NCBI GenBank assembly: GCA_910588125.1
Contig: CAJUPI010000092.1
Coordinates: 1 to 8,503 of the forward strand
Direction of reading: 5' to 3'
DNA: 8,503 bases
Source: an uncultured Lachnospiraceae bacterium
Lineage (GTDB): Bacteria > Bacillota > Clostridia > Lachnospirales > Lachnospiraceae
Shown: positions 1 to 6,337 of the stretch, piece by piece
How positions within the stretch are numbered: position 1 is the stretch's first letter
Layout of the letters: each line of letters starts with the position of its first letter
Notes under the pieces: model-generated
What the model saw: the letters and a program-made list of their open reading frames with translations, nothing else
What the model was told of the DNA's origin: nothing
The model's database searches: none
Position numbers and translations under genes: made by a program

Positions 1-27
1 TGTGCATTTTCGTTTCCACGCAAAACT

Positions 28-55
28 CAGGGATTTAAGGACTTCTAAATCCCTG
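28..55 (-). terminator. Perfect 10-bp inverted repeat, possible minus-strand terminator
   Basis: The arms CAGGGATTTA (28-37) and TAAATCCCTG (46-55) are perfectly complementary around an 8-base loop. Read on the minus strand, the hairpin is followed by AGTTTTGCG, a short and imperfect U-tract. Read on the plus strand, it is followed by CAAAGTCAAAA with no T-run. If it terminates transcription, it therefore acts on minus-strand transcripts, or weakly on a gene off the left edge. It could also be a mobile-element end or a binding site. The window edge prevents a decision. Confidence 0.4.
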
Positions 56-235
56 CAAAGTCAAAAGCATCCGACCATTTCCCGCCTCTTCCCGCTCCTT
101 TTTCCATGGCTGAGTATTCTCAGAGATAAACTTAATGCCATTGGGATCCGGCCGGTGCATTTTTATATTTTGCTCTGTATCATAATTATACAATGGATAA
201 TCAAGAACGGGATTTTTTGTTTTACTGGTGTCCAT
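35..235 (-). CDS. Doubtful small hypothetical protein, divergent from dnaE
   Basis: This minus-strand ORF starts at an ATG at 235-233 and would give a hydrophilic peptide of 66 residues, beginning MDTSKTKNPVLDYPLYNY and ending GFRSP. I do not recognise it. In favour: the composition is protein-like, rich in N, D, K, P and Y, and a perfect TATAAT lies just upstream on the minus strand (253-248). Against: there is no purine-rich ribosome binding site before the ATG, no good -35 element, and the TAA stop lies inside the inverted repeat at 28-55. An upstream in-frame ATG at 307 would run into dnaE and is less likely. It could be a real small gene, a decayed remnant of a mobile element, or a chance ORF in the dnaE upstream region. 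Confidence 0.22.
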   Translation of the reverse strand: MDTSKTKNPVLDYPLYNYDTEQNIKMHRPDPNGIKFISENTQPWKKEREEAGNGRMLLTLQGFRSP

Positions 236-260
236 GTAATCTGAGAGATTATATGTCTGA

Positions 261-269
261 GGAGAGGAG
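261..269 (+). promoter_or_regulatory. Ribosome binding site fixing the GTG start of dnaE
   Basis: The purine run GGAGAGGAG ends 11 bases before the GTG at 281. It supports GTG as the true start. The next residues, AFTHLHVHTEYS, are the conserved N-terminal beginning of the PHP domain, so no later start is possible without losing metal ligands. Confidence 0.7.
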
Positions 270-280
270 CAAAAAGAATC

Positions 281-3200
281 GTGGCATTTACACATCTGCA
301 CGTTCATACGGAGTATAGCCTGTTGGACGGATCCTGTAAAATTAAAGAGCTGGTGCAGTGCGCTAAGGATTTAGGAATGGACAGCATGGCGGTGACGGAT
401 CATGGAGTTATGTATGGGGTGATTGATTTTTACCGGGCAGCCAGGGAGGTGGGGATCAAGCCGATCATTGGCTGTGAGGTCTATGTGGCGCCGGGTTCCC
501 GTTTTGATCGGGAGACTGGCAGCGGGGAGGATCGCTATTATCACCTGGTATTGCTGGCGGAAAACAATCAGGGATATCAGAATCTGATGAAGATTGTGTC
601 GAAGGGATTTATTGACGGCTTCTATTATAAGCCACGGGTGGATTACGAGGTGCTTGAGACCTACCATGAGGGAATCATCGCCCTCAGTGCCTGTCTAGCG
701 GGGGAGGTGCAGCGTTACCTGACCAGGGGAATGTATGAGGAGGCCAAGAAGGCGGCGCTGCATTATCAGGAAATTTTCGGCAAAGGGAATTTCTTCCTGG
801 AACTCCAGGATCATGGAATACCGGCGCAGCGGACGGCGGATCAAGGACTGTTGCGGATGAGCCGGGAGCTGGGGATTGAGCTGGTGGCGACTAACGATAT
901 CCATTATACTTTTGCCGAGGATGCGGCGGCTCATGATATTTTGCTGTGTATTCAAACTGGCAAAAAAGTGGCGGATGAGAACCGGATGCGCTATGAGGGC
1001 GGACAATATTATTGCAAATCAGAACAGGAGATGCGCCAGCTGTTTCCTTACGCGCAGGAGGCAATTGAAAATACGCATAAGATTGCCGAGCGGTGTAATG
1101 TGGAGATTGAGTTTGGCGTCACCAAGCTCCCCCGATATGATGTGCCTGAGGGGTATGACTCCTGGAGCTATTTGAATAAGCTTTGTAATGATGGAATGGC
1201 GAAGCGGTATCCGGAAGAGGACAGGACATTGAGGGAACGGCTTTCCTATGAGCTGGATGTGATCCGGAATATGGGATATGTGGATTATTTTCTGATCGTG
1301 TGGGATTTTATCCACTTTGCCAGATCCCATGATATTATGGTAGGCCCGGGCCGGGGATCGGCGGCGGGCAGCATCGTGGCCTACTGCCTTGAGATTACGG
1401 ATATTGACCCGGTTCGTTATAATCTGCTGTTCGAGCGTTTCCTGAATCCGGAGCGGGTGTCTATGCCGGATATTGATATTGATTTCTGCTTTGAACGGCG
1501 GCAGGAGGTTATCGACTATGTGGTGGAGAAATATGGTAAGGATCAGGTAGTGCAGATAGTTACCTTCGGTACTCTGGCGGCAAAAGGCGTGGTACGGGAT
1601 GTGGGACGGGTGTTGGACATGCCTTATGCCCGTTGTGATGCCATTGCCAAGATGATACCAGGGGATCTGGGAATGACGCTGGATAAAGCGTTGCGGCAGA
1701 GCCCGGAATTGAGAGAGGTATATCAACAGGATGATGAAGTCAAGTATCTGATCGATATGGCAAAGCGTCTGGAGGGATTGCCGCGCCATACCTCCATGCA
1801 TGCTGCTGGAGTCGTGATCGGCCAGCGGGCAATGGATGAGTTTGTTCCGCTGTCAAGGGCGCAGGACGGAACCATCACCACGCAGTTTACGATGACTACT
1901 TTGGAGGAACTGGGACTGCTGAAGATGGATTTCCTGGGACTTAGAACGCTTACAGTGATTCAGAATGCGGTAAAACAGGTGGAAGAGAATTATGGAATTC
2001 ATCTGGATATGGGTAAAATTGATTATAATGATAAGGCAGTGCTGGCATCTATTGGCACCGGGAGGTGCGATGGGGTGTTCCAGTTAGAAAGCTCGGGCAT
2101 GAAAAGCTTCATGAAAGAGCTGAGGCCAGAGAATCTGGAGGATATTATCGCCGGCGTGGCTTTGTATCGTCCGGGACCGATGGATTTTATTCCCCGGTAT
2201 TTAAAAGGGAAGAACGATCAGGCAAAAGCGAGCTATGATTGTCCGCAGCTGGAACCGATTCTTAGTCCGACGTATGGGTGTATCGTCTACCAGGAGCAGG
2301 TGATGCAGATTGTGCGGGATCTGGCAGGTTATACCATGGGCAGAAGCGATCTGGTGCGCCGTGCCATGTCCAAGAAAAAGACGGCAGTAATGGAAAAGGA
2401 ACGGAAAAATTTCGTCTATGGCAATCCGGATGAAGGGGTTAGCGGTTGTATCGCCAATGGCATTGACGAAAAGACGGCGAACCATATATATGATGAAATG
2501 ATCGATTTTGCCAAGTACGCATTTAACAAGTCGCATGCTGCCTGTTATGCAGTGGTTTCCGTACAGACAGCATATCTCAAATATTATTATCCCAAAGAAT
2601 TTATGGCTGCCCTTATGACTTCGGTGATGGATAACAACAATAAAGTAGCAGAATATATTTTAAGCTGCCGTCAGATGGGGATAGCGATTCAGCCGCCGGA
2701 TATTAATGAAGGGCAGAGTGGATTTTCCGTTGCAGGCGAGGCCATCCGATATGGTTTGTCGGCTATCAAAAGTGTTGGGAGAACCGTGGTTGACGCGATT
2801 ATTAAAGAGCGGGAGCAGGGCGGCATTTATACTTCATTGGATGATTTTGTGGAGCGGATGAGCGGTAAGGAGATCAATAAGCGGACTCTGGAAAACTTTA
2901 TCAAGTCGGGCGCTTTGGACACTTTGCCAGGAAATCGCCGGCAAAAGGCGATGATTGCCCCGGAGCTTTTAGAACAAAAGAATAAAGAAAAGAAAAGCTC
3001 TCTGACGGGGCAGATGAGTTTATTTGATTTTGCGGGGGAGGAGGATAAAAAACAGTATCGGATCACCATGCCGGAGGTGGCAGAATTTCCCAAAGAAGAA
3101 TTGCTGGCATTTGAGAAGGATATTCTTGGCGTGTACGTCAGCGGGCATCCTTTGGATGAATATATGGAATTGTGGAAGAATAATATCACTGCCCGTACGA

Positions 3201-3757
3201 CGGATTTTGTTGTTGATGAAGAGACCGGCAGGGCAGTGCTGGCAGATGGCGCATATGTGACCGTGGGGGGGATGATTACTAATAAAGTAATTAAGACGAC
3301 AAAAACAGGAAAAACAATGGCGTTTGTGACAATTGAGGATTTGGTGGGAACCGTGGAGACCCTGGTTTTTCCCCGGGATTATGAGCGGGGGCGCAGCCTG
3401 CTTATCGAGGACTCTAAGGTATTTATCAGAGGGAAGGCTTCGATTGGCGATGATGCAACCGGAAAGTTGATTTTAGAACAGGTGATCCCTTTTGATTCGC
3501 TGCCCAGGGAGCTGTGGTTGCAATTTGCAGATAAGGAAGAATATGACAAAAAAAAACAGCAAATTTTGGATATTTTGCGAATGGAAGAAGGCCAGGATGC
3601 GGTTATTATTTACCTGAAAAAGGAACGTGCAAAGAAAATTCTGCCTGCAAGCTGGAGAGTATGTGCAAATAAACCAATGAGAGAAAGTCTTTATCCGCTG
3701 CTTGGTGAAAATAATGTCAAAGTTGTGGAAAAGGGATTGAAAAGATTAGAGAAATGA
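281..3757 (+). CDS. dnaE: DNA polymerase III subunit alpha, DnaE (C-family polymerase)
   Basis: This 1158-residue protein has the usual length of bacterial DnaE and extends DNA from primers at the replication fork. In Firmicutes with PolC, DnaE typically extends RNA primers before hand-off. The N-terminal PHP domain keeps H7, H9, D16, H41, E66, H88, C138, D206 and H208, the nine metal ligands known from proofreading-competent enzymes. The polymerase core has GPGRGSAAGS (355-364), PDIDIDF with catalytic D397 and D399, and the third aspartate in KMDFLG (D550). A helix-hairpin-helix lies near 825-845. QMSLFDF (911-917) fits an internal beta-clamp-binding motif. An OB-fold lies around 990-1060, followed by a lysine-rich C-terminal tail. 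There is no DEDD exonuclease insertion of the PolC type and no intein. The start is GTG with a good ribosome binding site. No clear terminator separates it from pfkA, so the two may be co-transcribed. Confidence 0.98.
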   Translation: MAFTHLHVHTEYSLLDGSCKIKELVQCAKDLGMDSMAVTDHGVMYGVIDFYRAAREVGIKPIIGCEVYVAPGSRFDRETGSGEDRYYHLVLLAENNQGYQNLMKIVSKGFIDGFYYKPRVDYEVLETYHEGIIALSACLAGEVQRYLTRGMYEEAKKAALHYQEIFGKGNFFLELQDHGIPAQRTADQGLLRMSRELGIELVATNDIHYTFAEDAAAHDILLCIQTGKKVADENRMRYEGGQYYCKSEQEMRQLFPYAQEAIENTHKIAERCNVEIEFGVTKLPRYDVPEGYDSWSYLNKLCNDGMAKRYPEEDRTLRERLSYELDVIRNMGYVDYFLIVWDFIHFARSHDIMVGPGRGSAAGSIVAYCLEITDIDPVRYNLLFERFLNPERVSMPDIDIDFCFERRQEVIDYVVEKYGKDQVVQIVTFGTLAAKGVVRDVGRVLDMPYARCDAIAKMIPGDLGMTLDKALRQSPELREVYQQDDEVKYLIDMAKRLEGLPRHTSMHAAGVVIGQRAMDEFVPLSRAQDGTITTQFTMTTLEELGLLKMDFLGLRTLTVIQNAVKQVEENYGIHLDMGKIDYNDKAVLASIGTGRCDGVFQLESSGMKSFMKELRPENLEDIIAGVALYRPGPMDFIPRYLKGKNDQAKASYDCPQLEPILSPTYGCIVYQEQVMQIVRDLAGYTMGRSDLVRRAMSKKKTAVMEKERKNFVYGNPDEGVSGCIANGIDEKTANHIYDEMIDFAKYAFNKSHAACYAVVSVQTAYLKYYYPKEFMAALMTSVMDNNNKVAEYILSCRQMGIAIQPPDINEGQSGFSVAGEAIRYGLSAIKSVGRTVVDAIIKEREQGGIYTSLDDFVERMSGKEINKRTLENFIKSGALDTLPGNRRQKAMIAPELLEQKNKEKKSSLTGQMSLFDFAGEEDKKQYRITMPEVAEFPKEELLAFEKDILGVYVSGHPLDEYMELWKNNITARTTDFVVDEETGRAVLADGAYVTVGGMITNKVIKTTKTGKTMAFVTIEDLVGTVETLVFPRDYERGRSLLIEDSKVFIRGKASIGDDATGKLILEQVIPFDSLPRELWLQFADKEEYDKKKQQILDILRMEEGQDAVIIYLKKERAKKILPASWRVCANKPMRESLYPLLGENNVKVVEKGLKRLEK

Positions 3758-3860
3758 TTTAAAATAAAAACAATTCAGGTAAGCGGTCACAGGGAAAGAT
3801 CAGGCTGCCGGCAGGTATCACGATTCAGACGCAGATCAACGCCGGAAGGCGCGGAATTAT

Positions 3861-3868
3861 AGGAGGAG
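3861..3868 (+). promoter_or_regulatory. Strong ribosome binding site of pfkA
   Basis: AGGAGGAG lies 4 bases before the ATG at 3873 and is a near-perfect anti-16S match. The 103 bases before it (3758-3860) contain no recognisable promoter or U-tract terminator. They do contain a palindrome, CTGCCGGCAG (3805-3814), and a 4-bp stem closed by a GGAA tetraloop (3840-3851). Confidence 0.75.
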
Positions 3869-3872
3869 TAGT

Positions 3873-4847
3873 ATGACAAAAAAGGTTAAAACGATAGGCG
3901 TTCTCACAAGCGGCGGAGATGCACCAGGTATGAATGCGGCTATTCGTGCAGTAGTCCGGACTGCCCTGAACCTGGGATTGAATGTGAAAGGGATTATGCG
4001 TGGATATGCAGGACTTTTGCAGGAGGAGATTGTCGATTTAAAGAGTTCCAGCGTATCAAATATTATCTATCGCGGAGGTACGATTCTTTATACGGCCAGA
4101 TGTATGGAGTTTATGACGCCAGAGGGACAGGAGATGGGAGCGGAGATTTGCCGCAAGCATGGGATCGATGGTATCGTGGTGATTGGCGGTGATGGTTCAT
4201 TCCGGGGAGCCGGCCGTCTAGCGGCGCTGGGGATCAATACGATCGGCGTGCCGGGAACGATTGATTTGGATGTGGCGTGCAGTGATTACACGATCGGATT
4301 TGATACGGCGGTCAACACGGCGATGGAGGCAATCGACCGGGTACGGGATACTTCTACCTCTCATGAGCGGTGCAGCATTATCGAGGTTATGGGACGCAAT
4401 GCCGGTTATATTGCTCTGTGGTGCGGATTTGCCAATGGAGCAGAGGATGTGTTGTTGCCGGAGCGATATGACGGCAATGAGCAGATGTTGATTAACCGTA
4501 TTATTGCAAACCGCAAGCAAGGTAAGAAACATAACATTATCATCAATGCCGAAGGCATCGGACATTCCACTTCCATGGCCCGGCGAATAGAGGCGGCTAC
4601 CGGTGTGGAGACGCGCGCGACGATTCTGGGGCATATGCAGCGTGGTGGCACTCCTACCTGTAAAGACAGGGTATATGCATCGATTATGGGTTCCAAGGCG
4701 GCAATGCTGTTGGCTGAGGGCAAGAGCAACCGCGTGGTGGCTTATAAAAACGGCCAGTATGTGGATTTCGATATTCAGGAAGCATTGCAGATGAAGAAGG
4801 ATATCCCGGAGGATCAGTATGAAATCTGCAAGCTGCTAGTTCGGTAA
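3873..4847 (+). CDS. pfkA: 6-phosphofructokinase, ATP-type (PfkA)
   Basis: This 324-residue cytoplasmic enzyme, of family-typical length, phosphorylates fructose 6-phosphate to fructose 1,6-bisphosphate, the committed step of glycolysis. The N-terminus carries the nucleotide-binding LTSGGDAPGMN (11-21). GGDGS (105-109) and PGT (127-129) have glycine at the two positions where pyrophosphate-dependent enzymes carry aspartate and lysine, so ATP is the expected donor. D131 corresponds to the catalytic base D127 of E. coli. EVMGR, E227 and GHMQRGG (H254, R257) supply substrate-binding residues. Oddity: the motif around the catalytic base reads TIDLD followed by VACSDYTIGFDTA, where the textbook form is TIDND followed by I-x-GTDYTIGF. 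L132 thus replaces a highly conserved asparagine. The rest of the motif set is intact, so I expect an active kinase, possibly of a clostridial subgroup or with altered regulation. Its position downstream of dnaE recalls the dnaE-accDA-pfkA-pyk order of Bacillus. Confidence 0.96.
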   Translation: MTKKVKTIGVLTSGGDAPGMNAAIRAVVRTALNLGLNVKGIMRGYAGLLQEEIVDLKSSSVSNIIYRGGTILYTARCMEFMTPEGQEMGAEICRKHGIDGIVVIGGDGSFRGAGRLAALGINTIGVPGTIDLDVACSDYTIGFDTAVNTAMEAIDRVRDTSTSHERCSIIEVMGRNAGYIALWCGFANGAEDVLLPERYDGNEQMLINRIIANRKQGKKHNIIINAEGIGHSTSMARRIEAATGVETRATILGHMQRGGTPTCKDRVYASIMGSKAAMLLAEGKSNRVVAYKNGQYVDFDIQEALQMKKDIPEDQYEICKLLVR

Positions 4848-4920
4848 TATATTGTCCGGATACTTTAAGAAGCCATATATAAAACAGATACGAAAAATGG
4901 ATTGAGATTGGGGAATCAGG

Positions 4921-4956
4921 ATACCCGGCAGCCAGGATAGGGAGACTGCCGGGTAT
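4921..4956 (+). terminator. 11-bp perfect hairpin after pfkA, probable terminator or attenuator
   Basis: ATACCCGGCAG (4921-4931) pairs perfectly with CTGCCGGGTAT (4946-4956) around a 14-base loop. The stem is GC-rich. It is followed by TTGTCCCTTTAT, a T-rich but interrupted tract. Position and strength fit an intrinsic terminator for the dnaE-pfkA transcript. It lies only 28 bases before the next start codon, so any promoter for the next gene probably sits upstream of it. That would also make it a leader element for the following operon. Confidence 0.65.
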
Positions 4957-4984
4957 TTGTCCCTTTATAGAAAACGGAGAAAAA

Positions 4985-5305
4985 ATGGTACTTTGTGGTT
5001 CTAACGGATACGAACAGAAATATTATTTTAATGAAGAATTTGCCAACCTTCCCCAAGCTGTGCAGAAGGAGCTGCAGATTATGTGTGTGTGGTTTACGGA
5101 GGAGTGCGGCGGTATTCTTACAATGGAATTTGACGAGGATGGGGATCTGGAGTTTAAGCATACAACATCAGAATACGACGGATATTATGATGAGATAGGT
5201 GCGGATTTGAAGATTAAGCAATATCGGGAGGAACGCCGGGAACTGCTTGAGGGGCTGGAGCTATATTACCGGACGTGGTTTTTGATGAAGGAAGATTCGC
5301 TATGA
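4985..5305 (+). CDS. Small acidic protein, DUF6145-like, function unknown
   Basis: This gene encodes 106 residues beginning MVLCGSNGYEQKYYFNEEF. I recall this type as DUF6145, a small protein widespread in Lachnospiraceae next to dusB; the family name is from memory, not from a search. No enzyme motif, signal peptide or membrane segment is visible. The composition is strongly acidic and tyrosine-rich. A central region with strand-like alternation (GGILTMEFDEDGDLEFKH, about 42-59) is followed by a charged, likely helical C-terminal half (about 70-95). A GGAG at 4976-4979 lies 5 bases before the ATG. The stop codon overlaps the dusB start in ATGA (5302-5305), so the two genes are translationally coupled. 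This hints at a shared role in tRNA or translation, but that is inference. C4 and C34 are not arranged as a metal site. Confidence 0.85.
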   Translation: MVLCGSNGYEQKYYFNEEFANLPQAVQKELQIMCVWFTEECGGILTMEFDEDGDLEFKHTTSEYDGYYDEIGADLKIKQYREERRELLEGLELYYRTWFLMKEDSL

Positions 5306-6306
5306 AGCTGCGCATAGGAAATGTGGAATTAGAGAATAATCTGATATTGGCGCCAATGGCAGGAGTGACGGATCCCCCTTTTCGAAAAATATGCCGGGAA
5401 CAGGGATGCGGGCTGTTGTATACGGAAATGGTCAGCGCCAAGGCAATACTCTATCATAACCGAAATACGGAAGAGCTTCTGCGAGTAGAACAGGAAGAGC
5501 GTCCGATTGCTGTACAACTGTTTGGTTCAGATCCGGAGATTGTCAGTGAAATGGCGGCGAGGATCGCTGACGGCCCCTATGATATCATTGATTTTAATAT
5601 GGGCTGCCCGGTTCCGAAGGTGGTAAACAATAAAGAAGGCTCCGCGCTGATGAAAGATCCACATCTGGCAGAACAGATCCTCTCGGCATTGGTGAAGAAG
5701 GTGAAAAAGCCGGTGACAGTCAAGTTTCGCAAAGGCTTTGATGAGAATCAGGTCAACGGAGTGGAGATTGCCAGAATCGCCGAAAGCTGTGGCGTGGCGG
5801 CAGTGGCAGTCCATGGACGAACCCGGCAACAGTTTTATTCGGGCCAGGCTGACTGGGATATCATCCGTCAGGTAAAGGAGGCGGTGAAGATACCGGTTAT
5901 GGGAAACGGTGATATCTTCACGCCGGAAAATGCCCGGCAGATGTTGGAGGAGACGGGATGCGACGGACTGATGATTGCCAGAGGGGCCCAGGGGAACCCT
6001 TGGATTTTTGGGCGGATCCGGCATTATCTGGAAACCGGGGAGCTACTTCCCGGACCGGACAAAGAAACGATCTGCCGCATGATTCTTCGTCATGCACAAA
6101 TGCAGGTGGAGCGGAAGGGAGAATTGCCGGGAATGAAAGAGATGCGCAAACACATTGCCTGGTATACCGCAGGCTTCCCTCATTCGGCGGAGGTGAGGAG
6201 AAAATGTAACTATGTGGAGAGCATAAAAGGGCTGGAAGAATTGCTGGAGCAGTTTTGTAACGGCTTCGCAAAATCTGCCTGTTCCCATAGCTATTCCCAT
6301 TCTTGA
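5302..6306 (+). CDS. dusB: tRNA-dihydrouridine synthase, DusB type
   Basis: This 334-residue flavoenzyme reduces specific uridines in the tRNA D-loop to dihydrouridine, using FMN and NADPH. The N-terminal TIM barrel opens with LAPMAGVTDPPF (16-27), which contacts FMN. NMGCPVPKV contains C102, the catalytic general acid. HGRTRQQFYSG (from H171), GNGDI (201-205) and ARGAQGNPW (from 226) are the remaining FMN and substrate signatures. A helical C-terminal domain follows (about 245-334), ending in an unusual serine- and histidine-rich tail. I chose ATG 5302 over an upstream in-frame GTG at 5275. AAGGAAG (5288-5294) lies 7 bases before the ATG, the ATGA overlap with the previous stop is typical of coupling, and the ATG gives the family's usual N-terminus. 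The DusB subtype is assigned from motif wording and from synteny with greA and lysS. The stop codon is embedded in the -35 element of the next promoter. Confidence 0.95.
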   Translation: MKLRIGNVELENNLILAPMAGVTDPPFRKICREQGCGLLYTEMVSAKAILYHNRNTEELLRVEQEERPIAVQLFGSDPEIVSEMAARIADGPYDIIDFNMGCPVPKVVNNKEGSALMKDPHLAEQILSALVKKVKKPVTVKFRKGFDENQVNGVEIARIAESCGVAAVAVHGRTRQQFYSGQADWDIIRQVKEAVKIPVMGNGDIFTPENARQMLEETGCDGLMIARGAQGNPWIFGRIRHYLETGELLPGPDKETICRMILRHAQMQVERKGELPGMKEMRKHIAWYTAGFPHSAEVRRKCNYVESIKGLEELLEQFCNGFAKSACSHSYSHS

Positions 6307-6331
6307 CAATGTAAAGGCTTTGGGATATAAT
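6303..6331 (+). promoter_or_regulatory. Consensus sigma-A promoter for greA-lysS
   Basis: TTGACA (6303-6308) and TATAAT (6326-6331) are both perfect consensus hexamers separated by exactly 17 bases. Transcription should begin near A6338. The -35 box overlaps the dusB stop codon (6304-6306). No extended -10 TG is present. Two copies of TTCCCAT (6282-6288 and 6294-6300) lie directly upstream, one helical turn and a bit apart. The promoter should make greA and lysS expression largely independent of the dusB operon. Confidence 0.88.
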
Positions 6332-6337
6332 ACATGG

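Noticed and set aside
2..244. A plus-strand ORF of 80 residues before dnaE with a hydrophobic stretch
   Set aside because: It has no ribosome binding site, the composition looks like translated AT-rich noncoding DNA, and it resembles no protein I know.
253..318. A 21-codon ORF starting at ATG 253 that overlaps the dnaE start in another frame, a possible upstream regulatory peptide
   Set aside because: It has no ribosome binding site of its own, and the purine run inside it is better explained as the dnaE Shine-Dalgarno sequence.
1019..1801. A 260-residue minus-strand ORF inside dnaE
   Set aside because: It lies wholly antisense to conserved polymerase motifs, and its histidine- and isoleucine-rich composition is typical of an antisense shadow frame.
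4921..4964. A pseudoknot between loop bases AGGGA (4939-4943) and TCCCT (4960-4964) of the post-pfkA hairpin
   Set aside because: Only 3 bases would have to span an 11-bp stem, which is sterically implausible.
5275..5301. Upstream GTG start for dusB adding nine residues
   Set aside because: ATG 5302 has a well-placed AAGGAAG, a typical ATGA overlap and the family's usual N-terminus.
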